DNA from: Gnetum montanum
Taxonomy: Eukaryota > Streptophyta > Gnetopsida > Gnetales > Gnetaceae
Direction: 5' to 3'
Assembly (NCBI GenBank): GCA_015680685.1
Contig: MNCI01002704.1
Coordinates: 293,767 to 343,135 of the forward strand
Length of the DNA: 49,369 nt
Under the pieces are notes generated by a model. The model was not told the DNA's origin, ran no database searches, and saw only the letters and a program-made list of their open reading frames with translations. The translations under genes and the position numbers were made by a program. This document shows positions 32,465 to 45,236 of this stretch, one piece after another (position 1 is the first letter of the stretch; each line of letters begins with the position of its first letter).

Positions 32465-34315
32465 ACCCCGTGGGGAATTTTTTGCTACACCATGATGTCC
32501 TTTGGTTTAAAGAATGTAGGCATAGCTTATCAACAAGCCATGATGTATATATTTAGTGATTATATGCTATGATTGCTTAATAGCTACATGGATGATAAAA
32601 TGACCAATAACCATGTGCATGAACTTGAGCTTGTGTTGAAACAATGTCTCAAATATGAGCATAGGCTTAGTCCCAAGAAGTATGTCCTTAGTGTAAAAAC
32701 TAGTAAGATTCTTGGCTTTGTAGTATCCAAAGTGGGAATACATGTTGATCTTGATAAGGTTAAGGCCATATCCAACTTGGTAGTACCCACAAATCTTAAG
32801 AAGCTTTGGGGACCCAACGTAGATTATAATTCATCTATACATTGATTGCTAGGGTTATGGATAAGTTACAATCCATGCAACACTTTCTTAAGAAAGGAGT
32901 TTGCTATGAGTAGATGGCTTAATGCCAAGAAGCCTTTGAAACCATTAAGAAAGAGTTGGCACAACTACCCACAGTCTATCTACCATAAAAGGATAAACCT
33001 TTTTACATCTATCTTGCTATCTCTAACACATCCATTGGTCTCTAATCTATCCAAAATGGGATGATGGAGAAGAGTTACCTATATACTACTAAAGCCATGC
33101 ATTGATTGCCTATGAGACTTGATACACTGAAGTGGAGAAGTATTGTCTAGCCTTGGTCTTCTTATTGAAGAATTTGAGATACTACCTCTTTAGGAGCCAA
33201 GTCAATGTCATTTACAAGGATAATGTGCTTAGAGCCATAATGACCAATATCTATGAAAGTAGATGTATAGCCCATTGAAAATCCATAATGACTAAGTTTA
33301 ACCTTCATTACATCTCTCAAGCCTCTACCAAAGGCCAAGCTATAGCCACATAACTCATAGCCTCCCTAGTGGAAGACCATGTAGTCATTACCCCTGAATT
33401 CCCTAATGAACATGTTAACATTGTTAGTGAAGTACCTAAGGGCTATGAGGTAATTATGCACTTTAATGAGGCTTCAATTTCCCATGGGGCCAATGCTACC
33501 ACCATCATAACATCCCATTCTAGTGTAATCCAACCCTTCACTTATCATTTTTCAATTCCCATGTACTAACAATGTGGTAGAGTATGAAGGATTAATCAAG
33601 GAAATAATGGTAACTCATGCCTAACGAATTAAATGCCTAATGATAAAAAATGATTTACAACTAGTGGTTAATCAAGTAATGGAGGTTTATGCATGTAAAG
33701 TGAAACATTTGTAAGCTTATTGTCACCTAGGTAAGGGACTAATGCAACAATTTACAAACATTAGTATCCAAAAAATACCTCGAATTACAAACATGTTAAT
33801 TAATGCCATTGCATCCTTAATCCTAAATGTGACACCTAATGTGTTTTGCAAGTTACCTTCCTTAAACATGAACTGTGTTATTTCCATTATACAAAATACT
33901 AAAGGTGACCTTATAGCCTCTGTCAACATCACTCCTAAAAAGGAATGGTATGATGATGTCAAGTTTTACCTGATGCATGTTGAATCTTCACAAGACCTGA
34001 ACACTTCTCAAAAGGATGTTGTATGTAAGAGATCAAAATAGTAAATAGTATGTCATTATAGGCAATAACACATTCTATTGATAGTCTTATGATGGTGTAC
34101 TATTAGTGTGCTTGGGCAAAACGAAAGACCATATAGTCCTTGAGCAAGTTCATGAGGGTGTATGTGGTGTACATATAGGACCTAGAGCCATGGGCACAAT
34201 GATTAGATGACTAGGCTATTACTAGCCCTATATGGAAAGTGACTACCTACAAAAGGTTAAAAATTGTGACACCTATTAATGGCATAACAACCTTGTTGTG
34301 ATAGGAAATATTGAT
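32465..34315 (+). pseudogene. Element 4 pol continued: RT palm, RNase H, start of integrase
   Basis: The reading resumes with PWGIFCYTMMSFGLKNVG, then LLNSYMDDKMTNNHVHELEL (RT active site YMDD near 32585), LSPKKYVLSVKTSKILGFVV and VDLDKVKAISNL. RNase H appears as YEVIMHFNEAS (33440; first catalytic Asp now Asn) and NNVVEYEGLIKEI (33570). KEWYDDVKFYL (33940) leads into the integrase zinc-finger region VHEGVCGVHIGPRAMG...VKNCDTY (34150-34275). In-frame stops are frequent. The element breaks off near 34315, just after the HHCC motif, where the LTR of element 5 begins. Pol would copy the RNA and integrate it; this copy is inactive. Confidence 0.88.
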
Positions 34316-35775
34316 TGTTGAAAAAATTGATAGATTCAGCATAGTAACCTCAACCTCAAATCCCTAGTGCCTCCAAAAAAATGAGATTTAGGGTGCCTTG
34401 GCCGATCCGGTAGATCAACTAGGGACTTTGGATAGTGCAAAAAAAATGATGTAAATAATAATGAAACATTATAGATCTGTAAACAAAAAAAAATGCAAAA
34501 TGTACACAAAAAATGAAACTTTAAAATTTTATTAAAAAATAATGGAAAAGTTCCAAAAATGTGTACAAGAAATTCTTGTGTGAGAACAAAGGAGGGTTTG
34601 TTGAGGTAGGATTTTAAAGCCAATTAAAGCAAATGTGATTTGCTCCACAATCTGAATACTAAGCCACTCGTGATGAGATTGAATCTTCTCTATTGCAAAC
34701 TATAGATCTACAATTTGGGTAATAACTAGGGGATGAGAGAAGTAAGGAATCTAGCTACCAAAGTGCTCCATGATGGAGGGTTGGAAACCCTAGAAATGTA
34801 GCATTGACATCAAAAATCCACAAGTCTCATGGGCGTTGCAAAGGGGTTTTATAGGGTTACAATACTTCCACACTAGGGTTCAAGAGAATGCATGTGTGGG
34901 AACCTGAAAGAACTCTTGAGTGCTTGAAAATGCCCAAGTGTGGAACTGTGAAAGTGTGTATGTGCTAAAAGTTGCTAAACCAATTACAATAGTATCAAAC
35001 TACCAAAAGTGTAGAACCTCTAAATGGTTTTTGAGGCTGGTTTTTATAGGCTTTAGGTCATGAATGAGGCTAAACAATGGTTATTATTAGGCTATAATTT
35101 GGTTGTACAATGGTTGCAAATTAGCTATAATTTGGCTACAAATTGTTGCCTTGTACAAGTAAGATGGGTGCTCAAATTTGGAGGGTTAACATATATAATA
35201 GGTGCCTTCCCCCATGGTCATTTCATTTACTATAAATAGTAATGAGGGTACAACTTCCACAGTGGAGATAAGTCTTCCATGTTGAGCCTTCTACCATCCT
35301 TGCTAGAGTGGTTGGTTAATGTTAGAGTGCATGGAGTGTTGAAATCTAGATTTTGTATCTTCCACATTAGGTGCATGTAATTTCCACATTAGGGGGAAGT
35401 TTCTAAGTTAAGGGGAAACCCCCCACTCCTCCACACCAGGGGTAGGTGAGATTTATCCTCCTATAAGTGTTTCTAGTGTAGAAAAATGTATACCCTCCAT
35501 AAAACCTATCAAATTGCATATTTGTCATTCCAAAAGGTAATTTTGACCCCCACCCCCAAGCCCAAATATATATACTAGGTGACTTGTTTCACTTGGGAAA
35601 TAAGGCTTTGACCACTTATGAGGCATTATCTAGCTCCAAAAGTATGGAATATGTGAGATTTCCCCTCATGGATTACAATCTTCACATTTATAGTAAAGTT
35701 GTTTCTTGGGTTTTATGGGGTAAAAGCTACATGATGAATATTTCTTATAACATACAAAATTTTGTGGTGTTTCCA
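34316..35775 (-). repeat. 3' LTR of element 5 (proposed)
   Basis: The right end is fixed by a polypurine-like tract (minus strand AAATAGGGCCA) followed by TGGAAACACCAC, similar to the LTR start of element S. The left end is proposed at TGTTGAAAAAATTG (34316), giving TG...CA ends and about 1460 bp, but no second LTR copy is available for checking. The LTR contains words of the array B type (TTTCCACATTAGGG, CTTCCATGTTGAG) near 35260-35440. Confidence 0.6.
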
Positions 35776-35790
35776 TGGCCCTATTTGTTG
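35776..35790 (-). promoter_or_regulatory. Polypurine-like tract of element 5
   Basis: The minus strand reads AACAAATAGGGCCA just before TGGAAACACC. The upstream 50 bp (GCCTCTCAAGTAGATCC) match the corresponding region of element S, which supports shared end signals. Confidence 0.65.
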
Positions 35791-35914
35791 ATGCCTAGAG
35801 GATCTACTTGAGAGGCACCAAAAAAGAATACAAAATAGAACTACATATTATGATACCACAATGTACATAGGCCACATGAGATGATAAAACCAAGCTATTC
35901 AGGTCACTAAAGTC

Positions 35915-35998
35915 ACTAGTTTAAGGCTGTGGTAGGTCATGGTACCAATTTAAGGCCCTAGCAGGCCATGTTGCAAATTTAAGGTCGTAGAAAATTGT
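35915..35998 (+). repeat. Three ~29-bp CTAGTTTAAGGC repeats near the 3' end of element 5
   Basis: Units start at 35915, 35944 and 35973 and read ACTAGTTTAAGGC, ACCAATTTAAGGCCCTAGC and GCAAATTTAAGGTCGTAG. They lie between the end of pol and the polypurine tract, as the 26300-26680 cluster does in element S. Confidence 0.8.
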
Positions 35999-36030
35999 TG
36001 ACAACAAGCTCACTTGTTGATGATTATCAA

Positions 36031-39000
36031 CTACATGTAGTATGAATTTAGATAGAAATGATTGACTGAACTGGTTAGCTCATTCCCATACATGTTGGCT
36101 ATTCTAAATGCTCCATTACCATAGGCTCTAATGATAAGGAAGGGTCCTTCCTAGTTGATTAAGAATTTTTTCACAAGCTCACAGATGGATTTGAGGACCA
36201 TGTCATCTTCATTGATCCTATGCATGGTCAAGTTATGGTGATGTTGTTGCTTCTACCTCTCTTGATCATGTTCAATGTGAGCAAGCACTTACATTTATTG
36301 CTTCTTCATCATGTCTAGGACTAGTGTTTGCAACTCCTTATTCTACTCATCATTGATGAACTTAGTCATGGCTACTTGGAGTAATGGCACCTACAATTCA
36401 AAAATTAAAATAACTTTTGTACCATAAACCAAGCTATAAGGGGTCATACTAGTTTCCATGTGATAGGTTGTGCTATATGTCCATAGTTCATGAATAAGCT
36501 ACTCATGCCATTTGTGCTTGCTATTGTTAAGCATCTTCTTAAGCAAGTTGATGATGTCCTTCTTACTTGCTTCCACTTGTAGATTGGCTTGAGGGTAATA
36601 TGGTAATGAGAAAGAATGCTTAACTCCTAGGTCATGATAGAAATATTTTCTTTCCTAGCTAATAAATTATGTTCCATTGTCTGTAAGTATGATCATGGAT
36701 ATGCCAAAATGAGCTACAATGTTATCTAGGATGAATTTGTAGACTTGCTCAAATGTAGTCTTCCTTAGGGGAATAGCCTCAACCCACTTTGTAAAGTATT
36801 CAATTGTAATGATGATGAAGCTATGCCCTACAAAAGACTTAGGCATTATGGACTAAATGATATCCAATCCCCATCATTGAAATGACCATGTTATTTGAGT
36901 GGTTTGCAACTTAGTTGGTGATACAGGTATAAGGTTGCTATATCATTGACATGTTTCACACTACTTAACCTTCTACAAGTAATCATTTTCCATATGGGAC
37001 CAATAATAGCCTAACTATTTAACCTAAGTAGCCATAACTCTCAATCCTATATGTCTTCCATGAACACCCTCATGAACCTCCTCTAGGACTATTCTAGCTT
37101 TTGTTTTACATAAGCACTTTAGAAGTATGCCATCATAGGATCATCGACATAATGTGTTATGACCTACAATGACATACTACTTTACTCACTTACACATAGC
37201 ATCCTTCTAAGTAGTAGTCAACCCTTGTGAGGATTCATCATGCATATTGTACAATTTTATATAATCATACCACTCCCTGGTAGGAGTAGTATGAACGATG
37301 TACACAAAGGCATCCTTAGTGTTCTATGTGATGAAAGTAGCATAGTCCACAATTAAGATGGGCAACTTACTAAACACAACTAGCATCACACTAAGGGCTA
37401 ACATTGCAATTGCATTAGCTATGGTATTCTCATTTTAGGGTATGTTTTGGATATCAACATCTCTAAATTATTGTAACAATTTCTTCCCTAGGTCATAGTG
37501 TGGTTGTAAGTGTTTGGATTTACACACATAGACTTTGATTATATGGTTGACCATAATTTGTGGAGTGCCTTTGATCATATAGTGTCTAATTCCTAAGTCA
37601 TCAGCTACCATCATTCTTCTTATCAAAACCTCATATTTGCTATGTTATTCATGCATGGAAAGTCAAAATGATAGGCGAAGGATTGAATCTCACTAGATGA
37701 AAATCTTATAATGGCAATGACATTGGTCCCATGGGTAGTTGACGCTTTATCAAAGTGCATGACTAACTCATAACCCTCATGCACTTGGCTAATTATGTTA
37801 ATATTCTCATTAGGGAATTCAAGCTCTATTGTTGCTTGATCATTGATAGGCAAAAATATGATTTGTATAACTATATGTTGATCTTTCGTTAAGGATTAAG
37901 AGATGTAATTGTAGTTATGGCTTTCCATTGGGCAATATAGCTACTTTCGTAAATGTAGATCGTTATGACTCTGAGCACATTATCCTTGCAAATGATGTTG
38001 ATTTAGCTTCTAAATAGGTAGTGTCTTCATTTCTTCAATGAGAAGACTAGTGCCAGACAATACTTCTCCATTTCCATGTATCAAGTCTCATGGTTAACTA
38101 AGGTAGTCTATTGGCATCTCTGCTCCATCATCATATTTCTAACAAAGTAGAGAGGCACTTAATGTATCACAGATAGGAAGGTAGATATAAAATGGTTTAC
38201 CGTCATGTAGAGGATAGGCTATTGGTTGTTGTGTTAGCTCTTGCTTAAGGGTTTCAAAGGCCTTTTGGCATTGAGCCATCCACTCATAGTGAACCCCTTT
38301 CTTAAGCAAGTGTTGCATTGGCTATAACTTATCCATAAGTCTAGCTACAAACCTACAAATGAATTACAATCTACCTTGTAATCCCCAAATCTTCTTAACG
38401 TTGATAGGTGCTGCTAAGTTGGATATGGCCTTAACCTTATTAAGATCAACACATATCCTTGTTTCAAATACTACAAAGCCAATCATCTTACCAATCTTAA
38501 CACTAAAGATGCAATTCTTAGGATTAAACCTAAGCTTATACTTGAGGCATATTCTAGGAACAAGATCTAGGTCATTAACATGGTCATTATCCATTTTGGA
38601 CTTAACGGCTATATCGTCTATGTAATCGTTAAGTAAACCTAACATGTAGTCACTAAATATATAGGTCAAGACTCATTTATATGTCACTCCAGAGTTCTTA
38701 AGGTCGAAGGGCATCATAGTATAGCAAAATGTACCACAAGGGATCATAAAGGTCATGTTAAGTTGATGCTCTAAGTTAATCCTAATTTGGTTATATACTA
38801 GGAATCCATCCATAAAGGACAACAAGGCATGTTTAGCTATAGTATTGATAATTTGATCAATACTAGGTAAAGTGAAATCATCCTTGATAGTCACTTTATT
38901 TAGGTCTTGAAAATTGATGCAAATATGAATACTCCCATTCTTCTTAGAAATGATCACTATGTTGGAAACACATTTTTCATAGTCAGAAACCCTAATGAAA

Positions 39001-39420
39001 CTATCTTGGTAGATCTTTGAGATCTCATCACGAACTATCAAGGCTAGATCAAGTCTAATCTTGCATACTTTCTACTTAACTAAGTCTAATGCTAGGGTCT
39101 ATTATGATGTTGTGCTAGATGAAATGTGGATCTAAGCCTAGCATATCTTCATATGAACAAGAGAAGGCTTTAATATTATCTTGTAGGACCTTGGTGATGT
39201 CTTGAGCTTGTTGAGATTTTAGTGAGGAACTTAGTTTAAGGGTTTTCTCCTCACCATAGTGTGTTGTGAGTGGAACCTCAACTAAAGAGTCTTTCATTAT
39301 GTTATCCACCTCTAAGTTAAGGGTATTGACTGAATTTTTAGGTCATTCTAGAGGATCTTCTATCAAGGGCACATGGTCAAAAATACTCTCAAGCTTAAGA
39401 TCTAGATAATGAGGTTGATT
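36031..39420 (-). pseudogene. Element 5 pol pseudogene: RT, RNase H, integrase
   Basis: Minus-strand order: MKDSLVEVPLTTHYGEEKTL (39295), CVSNIVIISKKNGSIHICIN, DLNKVTIKDDFTLPSIDQII, LLSFMDGFLVYNQIRI, MTFMIPCGTFCYTMMPFDLK; RT active site LLNDYIDDIAVKSK (38625); RNase H YELVMHFDKAS (37770, catalytic Asp kept); integrase zinc finger VHEGVHGRHIGL with CETCQ (37060-36950); core GLDII, IEYFTKWVEAIPLRK, ILTDNGT and QVEASKKDIINLLKK, so the D, D and E are all visible; C-terminal MVLKSICELVKKFL with EGPFLIIRAYGNGAFRIAN, ending at the TAG at 36031. Stops are scattered. This is the most complete pol here and defines the family as Tat/Ogre-like. Confidence 0.92.
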
Positions 39421-40203
39421 CATTGTTTATCATCATCGTGAGGTCCATGTAGACAAAAAGGAAAACTAGCTTTCTTCCAAGTACTCATACATTGATCCTT
39501 CATATTAGCTAAAAGCATATTAAGTAACACATATATAAAAATGAATAAGAAATGCTAAAATGCTATAAAATTATGCAAACACATGCTGATCTAATGCAAA
39601 CAAGGTTATCCAATGTCATAAATAAGATGACAACAAGCAAATGAACTACAATAAGGGCCAAATAAAGGTCAAACCAAGGTTAAACAAAGTAAAGTATATG
39701 CAATAAGGCTACAAATGGTCAACAAGGATTCCAATGTTTCTAGTTTTAGGCCTTAGGGGGCCACAATGTTAGTTTAGAGTCTTGGTGGACTATAATGCCA
39801 ATTTAAGGCCTTAGAGAGCCATGGTCACATGGTGTCAAATGGTGGTCAAGGAAGGTCAAACCCCCACTATTTGATACCAATAAAGGGGTAAAAAAAGGAA
39901 AATAAAACTATAATAAGACAAATAGAGACAATATAAGGCTACATAAAATCCACAATAAGGTCAATAAGGTTGACAATGTAACACCAAGCCAAAAGCAAGT
40001 CAAAGCATCATGTAATAAGAAAAAAGTAAAATGTGGCTAATATAGGTAAAACACAATTAGGTTTTACTAGTTTTAGACATTAGTAGGGCATGATTCAAGG
40101 ATACAAGGCTATTAGGTAAGCTCAGTCAGTAGTTAGGGTTGTTTCTGGGATGTTTGAGCATGAAAATTGATAGTTTTAAACCTTCCACATAGGGGCCCCC
40201 TTA
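39421..40203 (-). other. Spacer between array B and pol
   Basis: There is no recognisable gene. AGTTTAAGGCC-type repeats lie at 39739, 39768 and 39797 (29-bp spacing), with a single worn copy near 40066. The rest is rich in short A/G-biased words such as AATAAGG and GGTCAA. Confidence 0.5.
39739..39826 (+). repeat. Three 29-bp TAGTTTTAGGCC repeats
   Basis: Units start at 39739, 39768 and 39797 and read TCTAGTTTTAGGCCTTAGG, GTTAGTTTAGAGTCTTGG and GCCAATTTAAGGCCTTAGAG. Spacing and orientation match 35915-35998. Confidence 0.8.
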
Positions 40204-43070
40204 TTTCCACACTGGCCAGCATGGAAGAAGAGACCCTTGGTGTGGAAACTAGGAAAATTATATTTTTGGGCATTCAAAGATCAAGACATAAGGTCCTTAG
40301 GCCTCCCCAAAGTAGCATAGGGCCAGATCTATCAAAACTGGCTACTCCAAAGGTTTGTAAAGGCCAAAAAGTAGGTTTTGTAGCTTTTCCCCTTTATTTT
40401 CATGATGGATACTGTGGAACAGAGGTGGTTCAACATGGAGAATAAAAGTCCAAATAATAGAAAGGGGTCAAACATGGTCAAGCATATGGCCAAAACCAAA
40501 ATCTAGAACTTTTGCATCCTCTACCTCCATTTTGAGGCCATCGAAGTCGATTTTGGGTGTTAAAAGATGCTAAAATGGTTTTTCCCCACTTCCTCCATGT
40601 GTAGCACAATATCCCTAGTGTGAAAAGATGAGGGGACACCTCTTTTGTGGATTCAAGATGGTTTGCGAGCACTTTGACTAGGTTCCTAGGCCCCAAAGTT
40701 TGTAAATCATGATTCTGCAAGTTTTTGGCTAATTTTGCATACATTTGAAGGTCACTGAAGGGCATCTAAGGTCTTACTCCATTGTTTCCATGTTAGGGAA
40801 GTTCCTCTAGCATGGAAGATTAGGGAGAATGGGTTTTGGAGGTTAAATGAGGTCCAACAAGCAAAATCTCAAGGCTACAAGGTCTTAGGCTTCTTAGGCA
40901 TAAATCTTTAGCTTTCAAGAGTGTCATCTTACCACCAAAAGTGGAAAAGTAGGTTTGCCCCTATTTCCACACTACCCAACATGGAAAGGGCCTTCTCTAG
41001 CATGAATGGAGTGAGAATTCTAGATTTAAGCTAGTTTAGATCACAATCGACTATGCATGTTAGCTTTTGAAGTTGCTAAGGCTAAGGGCTAGGGTTTCAT
41101 GTCAAATTTTGGTATTTTTAAGTACTTTTATGTGTTTTTTTAGTTTTTCCCTTTTTTTCTACGTTGGGATAGGGGTGCTTAGCATGGAAGACTAGGGGAA
41201 CCAATTTTTCACCATTTGAAGTTAATTTTTTAAGGTTTAAAGACTCTAGAGGGTACTAATAGTGTTCTAGAGTGCATGAAAGATTATTTGATGTCATTTT
41301 GAGGTGTTTATGAGTCCCAAATAAGTTCTTCCCTTAGTTTTAATGATGGGTAGCATGGAGGAAGGGATCCCCAACATAGAAGAATCATAAATATTAGATC
41401 TAGGACACTCTTTACTACAATTGATCATGCATGTGTGCTTCCAGGGTTGTCGGGGTCGAGGACTAGGGTTTGGGGTCAAGACTAGTCAGTTTGGAGGCTA
41501 CCTAGATGGTTTTTGAGGTTTTCCCTTATTTCCACACTAGGGATAGTATCTTCAATGTGGAAGATTAAGGGGAAGTAGATTTTTTACTACTTATGATCAA
41601 TATTGGAGAGTCTGAGGGTTTTGGAAAAAGTAGATAGTGTCCAAGGACACACACAGGACTTTCCAGTGTCTGTTTAAGGTCTCTAAAGGCTATTTTGGTG
41701 TTCCCCCAAAGTTTCCCCCTTTCTTCCATGCTAACCAATGTGGAGAATGGAGCTCATATCATAGAGAAACCAAGGGACTCTACTTTTTGCTATTCTTTTA
41801 CAATTTTAACTATGCATGCATGTCCAAATGGTTACTGGTGTTAACTATCAATATCTAAGGTTGAAATCTAATTATTTTGGAGGCTATACGAGGGGCTTTA
41901 GGCTCCACCCCCTCCATCCACGCTAGGACTAGAATGCTTAGTGAGAATTGGGTTCCTCTCAATGTGGAGAACCCAAGGATGGCAAGTTTTGATCATTTTA
42001 GGTTTCTTTTGGAAGTCTTATAGCTTCCAAAAGAATTGAGTTTCTTTTAGAAGTCAAGATACATGAAAATTTTGATAGTTTTAGCTTTCCCCCTTCCATC
42101 CATGCTAAGACTAGAATTCTTAGTGTGGAGGGTGTCCTCCCTAGTGTGGAAGAACCTAAAGGGGTTGATTTTAGCTAATTTCTTGGGATTCTAGTAACAT
42201 CTGGAAAGGCTATGATCGTTATGGTGTCATTCTAAGATAATATGTTATTGTTTTCTTATTTCTTGAACCTCTCATTGACCTTCCTAACTTCATCCTTCTA
42301 GTTTCTATGTTGAGCAGTGTGGAAAAGGTCTTCCCTAGTGTGCAACAACCATAAAAGTTAGATCAATGCTAGTTCGACATCCAACTACCCATGCATGTCA
42401 GCCTCCGAGGTTTCTAGTGTCGACAGTTAATACTCAGTGCCAAGATTCAGTAGTTTGGAGACTTCTAAGTGCCATATGTAATCTCCCCAATTTCTTCCAT
42501 GCTACTAATGATGGACCCATCATAGATGAGAGGGGGATGAAATTTTGGTACCATATTTAATTACTTTTAGAACATTTGAATGCTCTACAAGGTTCCAGCA
42601 GGGTCTAGGGGTCATCGAGCTTTGAGAAATGGTCACTATGTAGTTATTTTAGGTTATTTTTGGCTTCCCCCAATCCATCCATTTTTGGGATGAGATGCGT
42701 AGGTTAGATAAAGCCTCCCCCCATGTGAAAACACCAAATCCCAGGGTTTTAACTAGTTTCGACTAGGTTTGGTGGGGTTTAGGGACTATTGCATGTGCTT
42801 GTAGGGGTTCTAGGTTATCTGGGCCTACTTTGGGGGTCAAACTTGGGCTATATGGGTTTTGGGGATAATAATAGGTGTTACCCCCCTTCTTCCACATTGG
42901 GCATTGTTTCCCCAACATGGTAACCCAAATTATCCGGATTTGTTGATGTCTAACCCTCTTTTGGAAGCCTAGGTCTGAAAAATGCAGGTTTTGGTTACTA
43001 AAAATGGTAAGATAATTATATTTTAGTGGTTTTATGAAATGGGAGGTATGTACCCACACTAGTCATGATA
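40204..43070 (-). repeat. Array B: about sixteen ~190-bp tandem repeats in element 5
   Basis: A TTTCCACACTAGGG-like word recurs at 40204, 40397, 40591, 40785, 40964, 41157, 41337, 41529, 41720, 41914, 42097, 42302, 42493, 42677, 42889 and 43052. Most spacings are 179-194 bp. In element sense (minus strand) the best unit reads TTCCACATTGAAGATACTAT then CCCTAGTGTGGAA, which parallels array A. The unit at 41529 forms TTCCACA...TGTGGAA with a 19-nt loop. The remainder of each unit often carries GGTTTTAG or TTTGGAGG words. No long ORF crosses it. Confidence 0.9.
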
Positions 43071-43664
43071 ACCCTAGTTTGGGTGCATGGGAGTTAAGGT
43101 TTGATTATGTTCTAAGTATCAAAAGTAGCTAGATCTTAGCATTGATGTAGTTTTTTGCTAAGAGGGGAGGCATATGGTGGGCCTCATAAAGAAAAAAATT
43201 AAAATTTTGAATTTTGAGCTTAACTTCCACCACCCTTTTCCCCCTTCCTCCACTTACACTTTAGTGAACTTGGAATAATGATGCACTAAATAGGCAACTA
43301 GGATTTAAAGGTGTGTTTGTAGGTTTAGATGTAGTTTATATTGCTAAATTTTGTAAGTTTTTAATCATAATTTACATTCTTTCAAATAGCACATTAGAGG
43401 AGAGCTTTGGAAAATATTTTTGTTGGCAAAAAAAACCTATCCTTAGCATGGAAGCCTCCCATCTTCCTTGTAGCCAATGTTGATTTGTCATTCTTCTCAA
43501 ATTCTAGCAACTCTCAACATTGAGCCTACCATGGAACCAAAACAAGATGGAGGAATGAGCCAAAACTCCTAGGATTCAAAAAGCATACAAGCATGCCAAG
43601 GAATTGCAAGAAGTGCCCAGGCTTGTCACCATCCAAGCTTCATCTGTTACAACTCTAAGATAGC

Positions 43665-45236
43665 CAGTTCCACCTTTTTTTTCTTTGGTTTGTAGCTATT
43701 TTTATTATTTTCTTGTCTTTTTCTTACCACATGTATGGCCATTTTTTCCAGATCTATGTTAATAGAGGGGGTAAAATAAAATTCTAATGAAATATCCCCT
43801 CTTATTTTCAATTTTTCTATGTAGATCAATGGTCCTTTCATTATTTTGACTTTAGTAGATTCAATTTTTGAAATTAGACTTGTTATTTTTATGCTTTTTT
43901 CCCAAAATTTGGGGCTAGGCCCATTTTCTCATATCTAAGCCAAAGTGTTTGTCAAAATTAAATTTTGACCAAATCCTACCCTATTAGTTTGGTGTGCTTT
44001 CTAATGGGTATGAGTTATTTCAACTATTTTTTCTATTTCTTTAAGGCTATGTTAAATTGGGTTTTAGCTTTTTAGCATTTTACATTAAAAAAAGAAAGTA
44101 ATATTGTGTATTTTTTCATAACAAAATGGCTACATATTTTTGAAATTTAATGTTATGGATTTGTAGCCCTATGTTTAAGCTTTCCAATTACTATTATCTC
44201 ATTCAATTTGGCTTTGAAATAATTATGTTATGGTTGTTTGCCTAAGGTCAAGCAATTGGACTTATTATGCCATTTTAGATTTTCATGTGAACTTATGAAT
44301 TGTTTCTAATGGTAGGGGTTTTGGCTATTTTTTGGTTATGGCTAGGTGGGCCTTGGCTTTAGCTTTTAGATGGAGGTGGAATCACTCTAATTGGACTTAA
44401 AAGAAATTTTTAATGAATTTTTTATTAAGCCTATGTCAAAAGGAGGTTTGTCCCATTTCCAAATTTTTGTCCAAATTCGTAAATCTTTTCTACATGAATA
44501 GCAAGGATTTCAAATTTTTGTTAAGATGGGTGCATAGGGCTCAATTTAACTTTTCAAATAGTCATGGAATCACACCATTTGGAGCTGAAATGAATTTTTT
44601 GTAAATTTTTTACCAACCCTACATGAAAAGGGGGTTAATGGTGATAATTATGATTTTTTCTAGTTTTGTCTATGTCTTATGCAAGAGAAGTTATGTTTTT
44701 CTAGTTGTAAATGCTATGGGTAGAAGGTTCATGATTTCAAGATTCCTTCCATGTGGAATCACTAAAATTTGAGCTTAGATGAATTTTTTTATAAATTTTT
44801 GTTTATGGTTGTATCATGGTTGTAGCACTTTACCCATTTGGGAATGCATGTAGTTGACATGCTTAGAGATTACTCTTGTCAACTGTCACGACTAATAAAT
44901 ATGTAAAACTTATGTTTTAAATTTTTTTTTGGTAAAGGATTTTTCTATTTTTAGTAGGATTTTTGTTATGGCTACATGCTTTTTTCTAAGTTTTAACACT
45001 TTTTCTAAGTTTATGCATGGTATAAACCAAAGCTTAATTCTAGCTATAAAGTTTTGGATATGAAGTAAGACTATGAAAGGTTATAACAGTGATTTTTTGG
45101 GGAATTTCTTATGCTAACATGAATAAACACCTTAGAGCTTTTTATAGAGGCTAATTTTAGCCTTGACTAGGATGTTTTTTCAAAACTTGTTAAGAAATTT
45201 TAATTAGTCATAATGCTTTTACTTTGCTTCATGTAG
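43665..45236 (+). other. Probable first intron, T-rich
   Basis: Long T-rich sequence without a supported ORF ends in the pyrimidine-rich acceptor TTTGCTTCATGTAG at 45236. The donor is not clear. A similar T-rich stretch follows the possible counterpart exon in element 4 (minus strand, 17304-16140). Confidence 0.4.

Noticed and set aside
38359-38625. Plus-strand 88-codon ORF
   Set aside because: It is antisense to the RT active-site region of element 5, which explains its open frame.
40204-43070. CRISPR-like regular repeats with spacers
   Set aside because: Units are degenerate ~190-bp tandem repeats inside a plant retrotransposon, not short identical repeats; no cas genes, and the genome is a plant.
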